This document shows positions 38,442-49,330 of a stretch of DNA of 64,000 bases, one piece after another (position 1 is the first letter of the stretch; the number at the start of each line of letters is the position of its first letter). Origin of the DNA: Trichomonas vaginalis G3 (lineage: Eukaryota; Parabasalia; Trichomonadida; Trichomonadidae); contig NC_067206.1 of NCBI RefSeq assembly GCF_026262505.1, positions 15,930,205 to 15,994,204 of the forward strand, read 5' to 3'. The position numbers were made by a program, and so were the translations under genes. The notes under the pieces were generated by a model. The model did not search any database. It saw only the letters and a program-made list of their open reading frames with translations, and had not been told where the DNA came from.

Positions 38442-41400
38442 ATGCCACGTAAGCTACGTAAGAATATACGTAAGAGGAAGAGAGCATTGAAACATCCAAT
38501 AGTAAAACTGACACCACAACAACAGTTGCAACAACAAATGCTGAATGACCCCACTATGTTGCAACAAATGTCAAGCAATCCTATGCTTTTAAACCGAGTT
38601 GTTGGTGCACAGAGTGGAGGTTTAAGAGCGGCACTTTTAGCGAAAATGGCAGGCTATGGTGGAGCTGCAGACGGAACAGCCTATAACCCTCAAAGTCAAA
38701 TGAATTTGAGTTCACTCAAAAATCAAATAACAGATGTCAAAAAGTCAAACATAGACATACAGAAACAAATAAGTGAAAACGAAAAGAAACTAGAATATGA
38801 CAGACACACAAAGAAACTCAATGAGTTAAACGTAGAGAAAAAGAAGAAAGAAGAACAACTGAAAGAACTAAGTACAGAGGAATATGCGAAAAAAGTGTCA
38901 GAAAAAGCAGCAGAAGTAGCAAAAATGGAACAAGATGTTATAAATTTGAAAAACCATACTACTCAATATAAAGTACTGAAAGATGAAGAAATAAAACAAA
39001 AAGCCCTGAAGACATATATGGATAGCGATGAGTATAAAAAAGAAGTTGAAGCAAATATAAAGGCAGAAAAACTTTTACAGTTGCAAAACCAAACCGTACA
39101 GTATGAAAACTTAGCACAAGAAAGTAAAAATAACGACGCAGCCATGCAAAAGGCAATGAAAAGCGCAGAATATATAAAAGCTAATAATGACTGGTTAGAT
39201 GCCCAAGCCAACGCCAAAGCAGCCCAACTTATAGGGTCAATAAGGACAAAAATACAAGCGGATGAAGACAGTTCAAATGAAGCTTTAATGAATGCTGACT
39301 TTAAGAACGCCTTCGAAGCTCTTCATAGTAAGGTGAAACTAGTGAACGACTTCTCATCTGGAAAGAAACTGAAGTCTGAAGGTTTCGACAAAGAGTTAAA
39401 AGAAGTAGCACAAAATATGACGAAAATAACAGATGCAGCAACGAGACAGGCAGTTCAAAGTGCCTATGACGCCGTTAGAGCAACTGTTGTGGAAAGTCAA
39501 GAAAAAGAGTTACAACAGACCAAAACAGACCTAGTAAATGCTTTCTTAAGAACGAAAAGTCAGGTAGGACATTACGCTGCAGATGGAACATATGTGCCAG
39601 CTGGTGGAACTTATATACCACCAAACCCTCCAAGAGAAGCACCTGCACCAGGACTACCTAGAACATTTACATCGTCACATGGACACAGACACAGGCATGC
39701 ACCAAAACCAACACAACAACCAACACAACAACCAACACAACAACCAGCACAACAACCACCTCCACAACCAGCACAACAACCAACACAACAACCAGCACAA
39801 CAACCACCTCCACAACCAGCACAGCAACCACAACCAGAGCAAGGACATAAAAGAAGTAGAGAACAAGGAAACCAAGAATTCTTAAAAATGCTTAAGGAAA
39901 ATTATGGTTACCCAGATACTCTTGACTTTAGTGACAGATATAAAGAAGCTATTAGAAAGTTCAAGGAAGGAAATACTGACCCGAACCTATTTAGCTTTAT
40001 GGTTCAGCACCAAATGGGATATAATTTCAAACCTGGAAAATACAAGCTCGCTAAGGGATATGATTTAATAGCATATCATCCAAATGACATGACTGAATTT
40101 ACTCCGAGATATTTGGTGTCAGAGCTAAATGATAATTCAACTCTCTTCATGAAACGCGTAAAAAATAGAGACGGAACGAAAGAAGAAAGGTTTATGAGTC
40201 CGGATGACTTAGATAGGGAACTTTTTAAAAACGGTCTCGGAATATATGAAATGCCAGCAGATGAGGTACAAGAAACTCAACAGGAAGAAGTTCAGATACA
40301 ACCAGACATGGAAGAAATAGTTCAGCAACAACAGCTAGAAGAGCCTGAAGGAAACGAACAAGTCACTCCTTTGGAAACTAACTTCACAGAACTAGATGAA
40401 GATTTGGAACAGCCGAAAAATCTTGACCCTCAACAAGAGTATGCGGAGAATATGGAATATTTCCAAGAGTCTAAAAAAAATTCGGCTGACATAGTAGAAG
40501 AATATCGAAAAATGTTTGCCGACATACAAAAGACTCCAACACCAGATGAAAATATTCAGCATAGAATGGAAGTACTGAAAGAAAATGTACACAAATACAA
40601 CAACCCTTTTTACTTACGAGCATTTAACGTTCAATCTTCGGATGAACTCGGTGAAAATAAAAGGTTAAATTTCAAGAAAACATATAGAAATGAAACATTG
40701 TTTAAAGTTCATTCAGAACCTAACCAAGATGGAAACAAACCTACTTTTGTTTCTGCAGACGATGGAACTACAATGAGATGGGGTCATAAAGCTAATCCAG
40801 ATAGGTGGTTCATAAACTTACAACCACAATTCCAAGAAGTTGTAGACGCAATGGAAGTCAATGGTGAACCAGATATAGCTGGTATTTTAAGCGCGGCTTT
40901 AATGCCATTGAAAGATATGAAAGATGCAGATATTTTGGACCAGTATGAAATGAACATGGCTGATGGAAATATAACACCTGACGTTCTAGAACATTTATCT
41001 CAAAGAACTACACAGAACCATAGAGATGGTATATTTGGTGAAGAGTTTAGAAAGAAAGTTAGGGAGAGCGAAGGAAGAGAACCTATTGTACATGACCTTG
41101 CAAACGAAAGTTTACAAAATGTCATAAAAACTTACTTTGCAGACAATGAACCGAGAAGGGATGAATATTTAAGAAAACTCAAATGGACAGTACCAAATGA
41201 AATGTTAGTATTGAAAAACATGTTCCTTGACAAAATAAAACCAACTACAGAAATAAACGACGCAAGACTGAAAGATTGGGTAAAAGCTTTCCCATTCACA
41301 AAAGATATTGTTGGTAACATGGAAAGAAAACCAGAATGGCTACAAAAACATATATTTGGAAACGAGCATATTCCATATGGACAGGCACTGTTTGAAGAGC

Positions 41401-41635
41401 TTGAACCAAAACTCAGGAAAGAGTCATGCAACAATACGCGAAGACTCAAATACAGACTATGACAAACTCTTTTCTAGGATATAGGTTACCTGAGATGGGC
41501 GACCAGAGCCAAAAGGCAAAAAGGACATGGGAAATTTGCAACATACTAGATGAACATAATGCAAAGATGCAACAACTTCAAGCAGAGGCAATGAAGGAAA
41601 AAGAAGAGTTAAAAACTCAGTCAGGAAGAAAGTAA
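38442..41635 (+). pseudogene. Large structural-type protein (~1065 aa), frameshifted near the C-terminus
   Basis: The 1006-codon frame runs to 41462; the last ~65 codons (MTNSFLGYRLPEMGDQSQKA...) lie in a second frame that overlaps from 41426, so one base is gained or lost near 41.42 kb. Very basic N-terminus (PRKLRKNIRKRKRALKHP), a coiled coil (residues ~90-330), a disordered TQQPAQQPPPQP repeat tract (~425-470), and a folded C-terminal half (DTLDFSDRYKEAIRKF, FSFMVQHQMGYNF). Might be a core/DNA-binding or scaffold protein of the virion. Not assigned to a family. The start follows TTTTTAACTTCACTTAAAATG. Confidence 0.7.
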
Positions 41636-41702
41636 AGCTTGGTCCACGTGGGTTCTATTATGACATATAAATCCAACTATTCTATATTTTTACTCATATG
41701 AA

Positions 41703-43266
41703 ATGTACGCCGCTCAGAATATAACGCCAACAGTTTTGGATGCTATGAATGGAAATGTTTCCGAATGGTATAACGAATGCGACAATGCCATTAGAAGGTC
41801 AGAAATAGTTCCTGGAACTTACGAAATATACAACTGCTGTTTCTTATGGAAACGTAGGTGAGTTTGGAGAAGGTTCTTCAACAACAGTAGATATTGCTTG
41901 CGACAGGTTTCATATTATTTCTATTGACAACTCTTTCTTATACGTGGAACAAGACATTGAAATAAAACCTTCTGCCAAGTTGTCTGACAAGAAAGGTTGC
42001 AATGGAATTTTCTATGTCGGATACCAATATGCTCCAGAAGTTTTCATGGGATATAAGATATATTCTAACTCTGACTTAGTTCAAACAGTAACATGGGCAA
42101 ACTATGAATGGTTCGCTTTGAGAAACTCAGTACAACCACAAGCTAGAGAACAAACAGACCAGTATGCAACTATTGAGAAAATAAGAAGACTTGACCCTAA
42201 CGTTCCAGGAGTTTATGTTAACCTTTCTGGACAAACTGCAGCAGCAGTAACCAAAGTAAAATGAAACTTAGAGTTCCTTTGTCATCTTTCCTCATCTTCA
42301 GGTTTTTAAGATACTTGCCAAACTGGGCAGGAAAAATTTCTATCGAACTTACTCCAAGCAAAAATAACTTAGTCATTGCACCAACACAAGACCCATTCAC
42401 TCTTACAGACGTAAAGGAGCAAATCAAACGTCATTCGCCGACTTTTGCAAAGACAAAGTTGACTTAGACTTTGGTTTCTCAAACCTCAACACTGAAGTAA
42501 ACTATTATTTCAATGCTGCTGGAACTGCTTGGGACCCAGTTAAGTTTACATGCGAAAAGTTTGAATGCAAGAGAATAGAAAGCAGACTTGCAGTCTATAT
42601 GTTGGACCCAGATATTTCAAATGCTTTAGCTGCCAAATATATTGCAGTTCCACTTATGTTCCCTATACACCAAATATCTGTCAAAGACTTTGCAGGTGAA
42701 GTTGGAAACCAAAGTGCTGACCCAGGTGCAAGAACAGATATTGCTTTAACAACTGCAATGAAACATGCAGATACTATGTTTGTACTGTTCAGACGAACTA
42801 TAAATGACTATTCTTGTTTCTACAACCCCGGTATTAAATATCATATAAACATAGATGGCAAATATTATCCAAGAGAAGAATATTCTACAGTTGAGGATAT
42901 GAGGTCATACAACTTGACATTAGATGCTATGAACTTTAACAACAACTTCACAACAACCATTAACCCTGAAATGCAAAGTTCTATTATGCCATATGTGAAA
43001 GTATGGACTCATACAGGAGGTCAAAAACTCAATATACAAATGGAGACCGTTCAAACTTTTGGCTTGGCATTCCATTTGCTGACTCAGAAGACTTTATGGG
43101 TGGTATTTCAACTGTTGGTACAGTTCAAATACAATATACTGGTGACAGAGACGGTCCAGATGAACTGAAAGCAAAGGAAGTTTACAAAACCAATAGCACT
43201 TTTCACGGAAGATGCTCTTTTGAAGATTCGTTCGATGAAACCTGCTGGGGCTCCTCAGATTGGTAA
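41703..43266 (+). pseudogene. Major capsid protein (double jelly-roll type) of element C, multiply frameshifted
   Basis: Start at MYAAQNITPTVLDAMNGNVS after TATATTTTTACTCATATGAAATG. About 520 codons, with frame breaks near 41.85, 42.26, 42.45, 43.05 and possibly others. Blocks VPLMFPIHQISVKDFAGE, MQTVRSF-like region, IPFADSEDFMGGISTVGTVQ and IQYTGDRDG. Size, position after the large virion protein, and DJR-like strand content fit a Maverick capsid. The corresponding protein in A/B is ~545 residues. Assignment is by context and general resemblance. Confidence 0.7.
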
Positions 43267-43373
43267 ACGACAGCTTCCATCGAGCAGATTTTGGCAGCAG
43301 GTCAGTAAGTTGTTCTTGAACTGACTTCTCTCCGTCAAATATTGACAGTACGCCAGTTTACATAGTAATTGTA

Positions 43374-43619
43374 TTAAAAACTTTCCTTTAGAAATATCGG
43401 TAGTTTTGTTGTTATATTTTTGTCAACGTCAAGAACTTTCACCATCTCGGTTATACCAACTTTCTTTGCTTTATGAAAATATTTTGGTTCAGCAAAGACT
43501 GCTATTCTATAACATTTTCCATTGTTTGTGTAAAGAACTACTCTGTCAATGAACTTGTATTGTTTGTGTGTGTAAACTTTGTTCTGCTTCAATTCGAAGA
43601 GATACTCGAATACGTCCAT
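43374..43619 (-). CDS. 81-aa protein, element C
   Basis: Intact, MDVFEYLFELKQNKVYTHKQ to IFLKESF. Beta-rich and basic, one cysteine. It is divergent from the VSCCG-type gene with 18 bases between the start codons. No family recognised. Confidence 0.6.
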   Translation of the reverse strand: MDVFEYLFELKQNKVYTHKQYKFIDRVVLYTNNGKCYRIAVFAEPKYFHKAKKVGITEMVKVLDVDKNITTKLPIFLKESF

Positions 43620-43637
43620 CTTTTTATTCTAAGTAAA
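43620..43637. promoter_or_regulatory. 18-bp bidirectional promoter
   Basis: CTTTTTATTCTAAGTAAA lies between two outward ATGs; TTTTTATT-CTA-A-TAAA is nearly symmetric. Similar sequences separate 56470/56487 and 58729/58748. Confidence 0.6.
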
Positions 43638-44219
43638 ATGTCATTTCCGAAAAATAGAAGCGTAAGTGTTTCAAAAGGTTTAATGGCGGTGGCAGATGTG
43701 AAGTTAAATTCACCAACTCAAACAAACAGTCAAAGTGTTGTTGTCAATGTCAAAGAAAGAGATGTTGAAGTGGGGAAACCATACGAAGACGAAGATGGTA
43801 TAACAATAGTTCCTGTAAAAGAACAACCAACATATCCTGAAGTTAGCAGAGACTTAAGTTCTGTTGCAGATATTCGAAACGACTACCAACAACTTAAAGA
43901 CAAACTTAAAACTCAGGAGAAGATTTGTCAAGCTTTGGGTATAATGTTAAACTTGGTCGAACACAACCCTGTAAAAGTGAACTCATATGTCATCGCACCT
44001 CATGAAGTTTTGAAAGAACTATTGAAACTTTTGACAGAGGCAGACGATATAAACATCAAAGAAATAGAACCCGACGTTAGTTGCTGTGGTGTTTCATATA
44101 ATGTCATTGACAAGATATACGTTATGAAAGGAGGTGAAACGTTGAACTTAAAATATAGTTTCCCAGACGTCATAAAAATATTTGACGACCACAACATTTC
44201 ATTAAAATTTATTTGCTAA
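43638..44219 (+). CDS. Conserved Maverick protein with VSCCG motif, 193 aa (element C)
   Basis: Intact. Basic N-terminus, acidic/proline linker (KPYEDEDGITIVPVKEQP), coiled coil, then a C-terminal domain with PDVSCCGVSYNVIDKIYVMKGGETL, homologous to 15428-16093 of element B. Followed after 4 bases by the next gene. Confidence 0.7.
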   Translation: MSFPKNRSVSVSKGLMAVADVKLNSPTQTNSQSVVVNVKERDVEVGKPYEDEDGITIVPVKEQPTYPEVSRDLSSVADIRNDYQQLKDKLKTQEKICQALGIMLNLVEHNPVKVNSYVIAPHEVLKELLKLLTEADDINIKEIEPDVSCCGVSYNVIDKIYVMKGGETLNLKYSFPDVIKIFDDHNISLKFIC

Positions 44220-44223
44220 GTAA

Positions 44224-45030
44224 ATGGCAGAAGACATAGTGGTTTATACTATTACGACTAAAAACCCTGAGTCATATAATTCTATAACAACAAACTTACA
44301 AAGTCCTCAAGGACGATATTGTAAACTAACCTTAAACACAATGACGACTAAAGCCTGTTTTGCTCTTTTGACACCAGAAGACTTTATTGTTGTGAATGGT
44401 AAAAAATACTCCTTTGAAGATACTTACTCAGATATACCACCAACAGGTTTTGTTGACTTATTTAATACTTTAAGGACGGATGTAACATGTGCTGCAACTA
44501 GAGCAGGTTTCATTATGTTTGGATGTCCGACTGAGTTTACTATAAACGATATGAGCTATAATACAAAACTTATATCTGGTTTTTACTACCAACAGTTTCC
44601 TATAACAGGAAAAGGTTCATACAAGGTTTGTCTGTTCCATTGACTTTAAGTACACCTATTTTATATATTGTTTCAAACTTAGGTTCAAAGTGTATTCGAA
44701 TGTCGACAGAAACTACTATGACCAAAGATACTCATGCGTATAAACAACACTTTCTCTGCTGGTTTGCCTATTGTTCATTCGAATGCAGAGTTTTCAGCTT
44801 TAGTAAACTCAAACACTTTAGCAAACATAAACTTAACCTTAGTTGACGCAAACTTTGTTCCTGTAAAACTTTTATGTCCTATGTATTTGTCAATGACGGC
44901 AGAAAGTTTCGAATTGGAAGATGCAACTGGTGAAAGTATTGTACTACAAGAACAACTTCAACAACAAATAGCTCAAGAACAACAAATGCAACAAATGCAA
45001 CAAATGCAACAAATCAACAGTCAAGAATAA
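44224..45030 (+). pseudogene. Conserved Maverick protein, possible penton candidate of element C, frameshifted
   Basis: N-terminal frame 44224-44643 (MAEDIVVYTITTKNPESYNS ... ITGKGSYKVC), a break near 44.63, a short frame, another break near 44.74, and the C-terminal frame ending in glutamine repeats (QQQMQQMQQMQQ). Beta-strand-rich with LLTPEDFIVVNGKKY. Placed, like 16589-17299 in B, just after the VSCCG gene. A penton role is inference. Confidence 0.6.
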
Positions 45031-45059
45031 AAAAAATATTTTTTTTTATTTTTATAAAA

Positions 45060-46282
45060 ATGTACAGAATAGATGTTTCAGATTTTTTATGACTTCCAAG
45101 CATTCAGAAATATGTGTCCATTTCGAGACTATAACAAAGCAGTCGAGAATTTGAAACGTTTAGTCATTTATGTTGACTCTGCCCCAGAATGTTATGTCAT
45201 GAAAGAATGGGATGTTGTCTTTAACAAACCAAGAGCAACAATAGTTTCAGAACAAGAATGTAGACAGAAACTTAAGAAAATAAAAGTCGTACAAGTTGGC
45301 ATGAAGATGTTAGATGCTTGGGATATCTTATTGTCAAAGTTAGAAGATTTTTCAGTTCGTGGTATAAAGTTCTATACACCTCTCCAAACTTCTATTCTAT
45401 CTTCACTGGATATAAATACGAACAAGTAGAATGGAAAGAAAATATTATAGAAGCTTGGTTAGACCATGTCAAAGAAATTATATGCAATGGAAACGAAAGA
45501 GTCTATGAGTATATCTTATGTTGGTTTGCAAACATCTTACAACATCCAAGTGCTAAAAATGAAACTGCTCTCATTATAATTGGAAAACAAGGAACTGGTA
45601 AGAATACTTTCTTTACAGATATTTTGTGCAAACTGTTAGAGGGCTATTCGAACCCGAATATGACAAACATAGAAAACATCTGCGGTAAATTTAACTCTTC
45701 AATAGAGAATATGAAACTTATAGTATGTAACGAACTTCAAAGTATAGATACAACAAAGGTTTTAACTCAGATGCTTTGAAGAGTCTTATAACAGACAAAG
45801 TTGGAGTTGTTGAAAGAAAATATAAAGACCAAAGAGTTTGTGAAAATGTTGCAAATTTCATCATGGTTTCAAACAACGCCGTTCCGATGAAGTTAGAAAG
45901 TTCTGACAGAAGATATGTAGTTGTCAGAACGTCAGAAGCTCATATGCAAGATACAGAATATTTTGACGACTTAGCAGAAACTTTGACACCTAACTTTTAC
46001 AACCACTTGTTCTCATATTTCATGACATTAGATATTTCTAAGTTCAATCCAAGACAAATTCCATATACCGAAGAGAGACAAACATTGTTAGAAGCAAACA
46101 AGAGTGTATATGAACTGTTTATAGATGAAACTGACTTTGAGTGTTTAGATGAAAGGTCATTGTACGATGAATATAAACAATATTGTCAAGAGTATGGTTA
46201 TATGGCAGCTTCTAAACGTACATTCTTGGCAAATGTCAAAAGTCTTTTAGATGTTCAGAATGGCAAATATAGAAAGAAATAA
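45060..46282 (+). pseudogene. Superfamily 3 helicase of element C, frameshifted
   Basis: About 406 codons in four frame segments, with breaks near 45.08, 45.39 and 45.77 kb. Walker A is GKQGTGKN (~45.59 kb), Walker B-like MKLIVCNEL (~45.72), sensor FIMVSNN and RRYVVVR. It aligns with the helicase half of the 704-aa protein in B (LDAWDILLSKLEDFSVRG against AWDVLLNQLSSLTVKG), but no PrimPol domain is visible: only ~90 residues precede the conserved region. With its own DNA polymerase B, element C may not need one. Confidence 0.8.
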
Positions 46283-46331
46283 TTTTTATGAGTAAATTTT
46301 AAAAAAAATATTTTTTTATCCGATAGAAAAG

Positions 46332-46751
46332 ATGACAAAATTCATCTCAGTAAACAAGTACATGTCAGGACTTAAAGAAGAACTAGACCCATTCACATAT
46401 TTGAATGTTTACTTCTACCATTTTGAAAAGTCTTCATTCAGCAAAGTTTGGAACATCGAACCAGTTAAGTTTGCTATTGTGACTAAAAATGGTGCAACTT
46501 TTGAAGACTTAGACATAGAAGGTTTGTTAGCAGTCAAAGAAAATTTTGACAGAAGGTTCTCAAACCTTAAAGAAGGCAAAGCATACAAACTTGTTATACC
46601 TTATGAACCAAAGAAAGCAGACGACTATGAATATTATGAGTCTAAGATAGTTGAAGTTCAAGGTAAATTGGGTAAAAAGATTTTAGAGTCTAAGCCAGTG
46701 TTTGCTCCTAAAGAGGAAGAGAACATTGACATTGACCCAGAAATGTTCTAA
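46332..46751 (+). CDS. Conserved Maverick protein, 139 aa (element C)
   Basis: Intact. TKFISVNKYMSGLKEELDPF, YLNVYFYHFEKSSFSKVW and NIEPVKFAIV match the 157-aa protein of A/B (9549-10022). Acidic C-terminus in both. Function unknown, but conserved across lineages, next to helicase and packaging ATPase. Confidence 0.65.
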   Translation: MTKFISVNKYMSGLKEELDPFTYLNVYFYHFEKSSFSKVWNIEPVKFAIVTKNGATFEDLDIEGLLAVKENFDRRFSNLKEGKAYKLVIPYEPKKADDYEYYESKIVEVQGKLGKKILESKPVFAPKEEENIDIDPEMF

Positions 46752-46767
46752 AAATAAAATTTTATTT

Positions 46768-47223
46768 TTACATGTCATATCTCACCTTCTCTGGAACTGG
46801 TTCAGGTTCTTTTTTCTCTTCTTCTACTTTCTTTTCTTTCTTCTCTCTCTTCTTCTTCTTCTCTGGTGGAGTTATGTCAAACTTCTCAGAACCATATTTT
46901 TGTAAAAGGTCTTTGTCCTTTAATAGCTCTTCTATTCTGTTTTCTATTTCATTTTCAAGAACAGCGCATGTGTCTTCTTTGCATTCTAAGAACTTTTGTT
47001 GGACTTCATCTTTCCAAGAGGCGTCATCTCTGTCAACAAGTCTGTCATTGACAAATTTTAAGACTTCTCTGCCTAATGTTTTATGGTTCTTGTCATATTC
47101 CCAGAAACAGAACTTTAGAACAAATTCACCTTTCTTGTTTACACTATGTAAGATTTTATGGTCGACAGAAGTTTTGCTGTCGAAAAGTTTGTCTCGAATA
47201 TAGATAGCGAAATCGCTAGACAT
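46768..47223 (-). CDS. 151-aa protein with basic/acidic tail, element C
   Basis: Starts MSSDFAIYIRDKLFDSKTSV at a promoter-type upstream region. Folded N-terminal ~100 residues, then a KKKKREKKEKKVEEEKKEPE tail. The 143-codon frame on the opposite strand (46772-47203) is its shadow: serine/phenylalanine-rich and without a promoter. Divergent from the packaging ATPase (36 bases between starts). Confidence 0.65.
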   Translation of the reverse strand: MSSDFAIYIRDKLFDSKTSVDHKILHSVNKKGEFVLKFCFWEYDKNHKTLGREVLKFVNDRLVDRDDASWKDEVQQKFLECKEDTCAVLENEIENRIEELLKDKDLLQKYGSEKFDITPPEKKKKREKKEKKVEEEKKEPEPVPEKVRYDM

Positions 47224-47259
47224 TTTCAAAAAGATAAAAATTTTAATTTTTCTAAAAAT

Positions 47260-48120
47260 ATGTTAGAAAAAAAGTTTGCTGACATTGACAAGAAATTTGA
47301 GAATGTTTTAAATAAGAACAAGAGGAAGTTGGAAAATGCTCAGATAAAACCCATACATGACAAGTTCTTATTTGCTCAGAATGGTATAACAGGTCTAATT
47401 GCACCACCTGGGTCGGGTAAGACTTTCACTTATCTTAAAATGGCTGCACAACAACAAGAACTAGATGAGAAGAACCCATTCTATGAGTTAGTAGTCATTT
47501 GTAGTACTTCTGGTCAATTTGACCAAACCGTCAATTCGTTCAAAGATATTATAAAAAAGTCTAAGTTAGTATGTATAAAAGACTCTGAGTTGTTAGATTG
47601 GATAAAGAAGTACCAAAGAAGAGTTTTGAAGTATAATGCTATAAATGAGTATGTCAATTCTAAGTTTAAAGACCCAAATGAGGAAATGCAGAGAATATTA
47701 GAGAAGAAACACTTCAGAAACAAACAGAAAGAGATAGAATACATTTCGAAGAAATTGCAATCTTACGATTGGAAGACTTACCCTCACAGATGTCTTCTTA
47801 TCTTAGATGATTTCGCCTCTCATCCTTTGTTAAAGAACAGAGAACAAGATATGTGTCGAATTCTTAAGAAGCTCAGACACTTTAACATCTCAGTCGTAAT
47901 ATGTGTACAGACAGCAAAGAGTTTAAGTAAGGATGTTAAAAGAATACTTACTGATATCATACTTTTCCCAGGATTGTCCGAAGACGATTTCATGGAACTT
48001 ATGAAAGAGTCCATGGCAGGTAAGTTTGACAGACATGAACTATGGAGAAGTACAAAGTCATACAAGACCCTCATACTTCTTTCAGAATTCATATCTACGC
48101 AAACAAAGTTCAAATTGTAA
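47260..48120 (+). CDS. FtsK/HerA-like genome packaging ATPase of element C, 286 aa
   Basis: Intact. Start MLEKKFADIDKKFENVLNKN chosen at 47260: it follows TTTTAATTTTTCTAAAAATATG, whereas the longer frame from 47158 overlaps the divergent gene. Walker A APPGSGKT at residues ~49-56, Walker B CLLILDDFA at ~178-186, then VVICVQTAKSLSKDVKRI. This is the A32-type packaging ATPase kept by Mavericks, virophages and large DNA viruses. The last codons (FKL-stop) are duplicated downstream at 49288-49305, beyond the inserted cassette. Confidence 0.88.
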   Translation: MLEKKFADIDKKFENVLNKNKRKLENAQIKPIHDKFLFAQNGITGLIAPPGSGKTFTYLKMAAQQQELDEKNPFYELVVICSTSGQFDQTVNSFKDIIKKSKLVCIKDSELLDWIKKYQRRVLKYNAINEYVNSKFKDPNEEMQRILEKKHFRNKQKEIEYISKKLQSYDWKTYPHRCLLILDDFASHPLLKNREQDMCRILKKLRHFNISVVICVQTAKSLSKDVKRILTDIILFPGLSEDDFMELMKESMAGKFDRHELWRSTKSYKTLILLSEFISTQTKFKL

Positions 48121-48123
48121 AAA

Positions 48124-48190
48124 GTCAGCAAAAATAATGTTTATGTTAGAATGTTAGATCTAACATGTTTTCTAACATGTTTTCTAACAT
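48124..48190. repeat. Left 66-bp inverted repeat of a gene cassette
   Basis: TCAGCAAAAATAATGTTTATG, then TTAGAATGTTAGATCTAACA and two TGTTTTCTAACA units. The inverse lies at 49205-49270 with three or four differences. TGTTAGATCTAACA is itself a 14-bp palindrome. Confidence 0.8.
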
Positions 48191-48196
48191 AACTAT

Positions 48197-49111
48197 TTAC
48201 AAGCGTTTTACATGGTATATGTTGCGATGGTTCATGACTCTAAACAATTTCGTGGCTTCAATTTCTTCTTTTAGTACATCGAATGTTTTAACGATACCGA
48301 AAGTTTCTTTATACTTCTTCTTGACGTCAGATAGAAGGAAATCGTCAGCTGTTGGATAGTTTTTGTTTAGAAATGTCAACATGTCCATTTTATCTTCTGC
48401 TGGTTTCTCTGCTTCTTTCTTTAAATCTGCATAGTCGTTTCGCATACGTTCTATCTCTTTGACGGAGTAGTTATATTTCCTCATTGCTGCTTTACATTTA
48501 GAACATTGTGGGTTCATTTTTGCGTTATATTCTGAAACCTTACCTGCTAAAACAACTAAGGCGTCAATGGTTTTCTTCATCTCGAACATAGCGGGTTTTA
48601 TTTGTTCGTTCCATACCTTACCCCTACTATCTTTATCTCTTATTTCCCAAACACATTTTGCAACTAATGAAACAAAGTTGTCGTAGGTCTTAAATTCTTC
48701 GGATTTGTAAAGGTCAGAGATGTTCTTATATACCATGTCGCAGTCTTTGTCCATGACTTTGTGGTTGCAATGAAATCCAAGAAACTCATAGTTAACCTTT
48801 CGTATGAACTTCTTTATTTCTACTGAGTCAGTCAGTCCGACTTCTATTTCATCGAATTCTGGAATAGTGAGTTTTTGTTGTTGGATTTCAGGAAGTTTAG
48901 GTAAATGGTCAATAATGTCCTGCATTTCATAAAGATACTGTTCATTTGTTTCATTCTGTGCGGTACAGTCTAAATTACTTGTTAAAAGTTCTTGCTTTAT
49001 CTTCTGGATTTTTGTTTCGAAAGTATATGAAGAAGGAATGAAGCTTTTCATCTCTACCAACATTGACGTAGGATTCATGACTAACGAGTTTGGTGCTGTA
49101 GTTGCTAACAT
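48197..49111 (-). CDS. 304-aa protein of the TIR-flanked cassette
   Basis: Start MLATTAPNSLVMNPTSMLVE placed at the promoter-like TTTTTTTATTTTTATTGTAAGAAC-ATG. Mostly helical; a possible zinc-binding pair HCNHK...C and CSKCKAAMRK near residues 160 and 215; C-terminus FRVMNHRNIYHVKRL could be a winged-helix end. Lies alone between 66-bp inverted repeats, on the strand opposite the ATPase. Not recognised as a transposase: no DDE, HUH or tyrosine recombinase motif seen. Confidence 0.6.
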   Translation of the reverse strand: MLATTAPNSLVMNPTSMLVEMKSFIPSSYTFETKIQKIKQELLTSNLDCTAQNETNEQYLYEMQDIIDHLPKLPEIQQQKLTIPEFDEIEVGLTDSVEIKKFIRKVNYEFLGFHCNHKVMDKDCDMVYKNISDLYKSEEFKTYDNFVSLVAKCVWEIRDKDSRGKVWNEQIKPAMFEMKKTIDALVVLAGKVSEYNAKMNPQCSKCKAAMRKYNYSVKEIERMRNDYADLKKEAEKPAEDKMDMLTFLNKNYPTADDFLLSDVKKKYKETFGIVKTFDVLKEEIEATKLFRVMNHRNIYHVKRL

Positions 49112-49204
49112 GTTCTTACAATAAAAATAAAAAAATATTTTTTTAAAAAAACCAACTTTATTTTTTATTTCGGGAAAATTCATGAAAATTCAAGAGTTTT
49201 AGAC

Positions 49205-49305
49205 CATGTTAGAAAACGTGTTAGAAAACATGTTAGATCTAACATTCTAACATAAATTATATTTTTGCTGAATTCAGCAACAAAATTCAAATTGTAAAAA
49301 GTCAA
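49205..49305. repeat. Right inverted repeat of the cassette plus duplicated ATPase 3' end
   Basis: 49205-49270 mirrors 48124-48190. Beyond it, 49286-49305 repeats TTCAAATTGTAAAAAGTCA from 48108-48126 in direct orientation: the ATPase stop region, so the cassette is flanked by an ~19-bp direct repeat. Confidence 0.8.
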
Positions 49306-49330
49306 GCTTGAAAAATCTAAGTGTTTAGTC

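Noticed and set aside
39583-39885. 100-codon HNQHNNQHNN frame and its antisense partner
   Set aside because: Out-of-frame reading of the QQPTQQPAQQP repeat region of the large virion-type protein.
38442-41635. Reading the 1006-aa protein as a phage tape-measure or portal
   Set aside because: Coiled coil and Q/P repeats alone do not identify either, and Mavericks have capsids without tails.
46772-47203. 143-codon plus-strand frame rich in serine and phenylalanine
   Set aside because: It is the antisense shadow of the lysine/glutamate-rich 151-aa gene on the minus strand, which has a promoter and a sensible composition.
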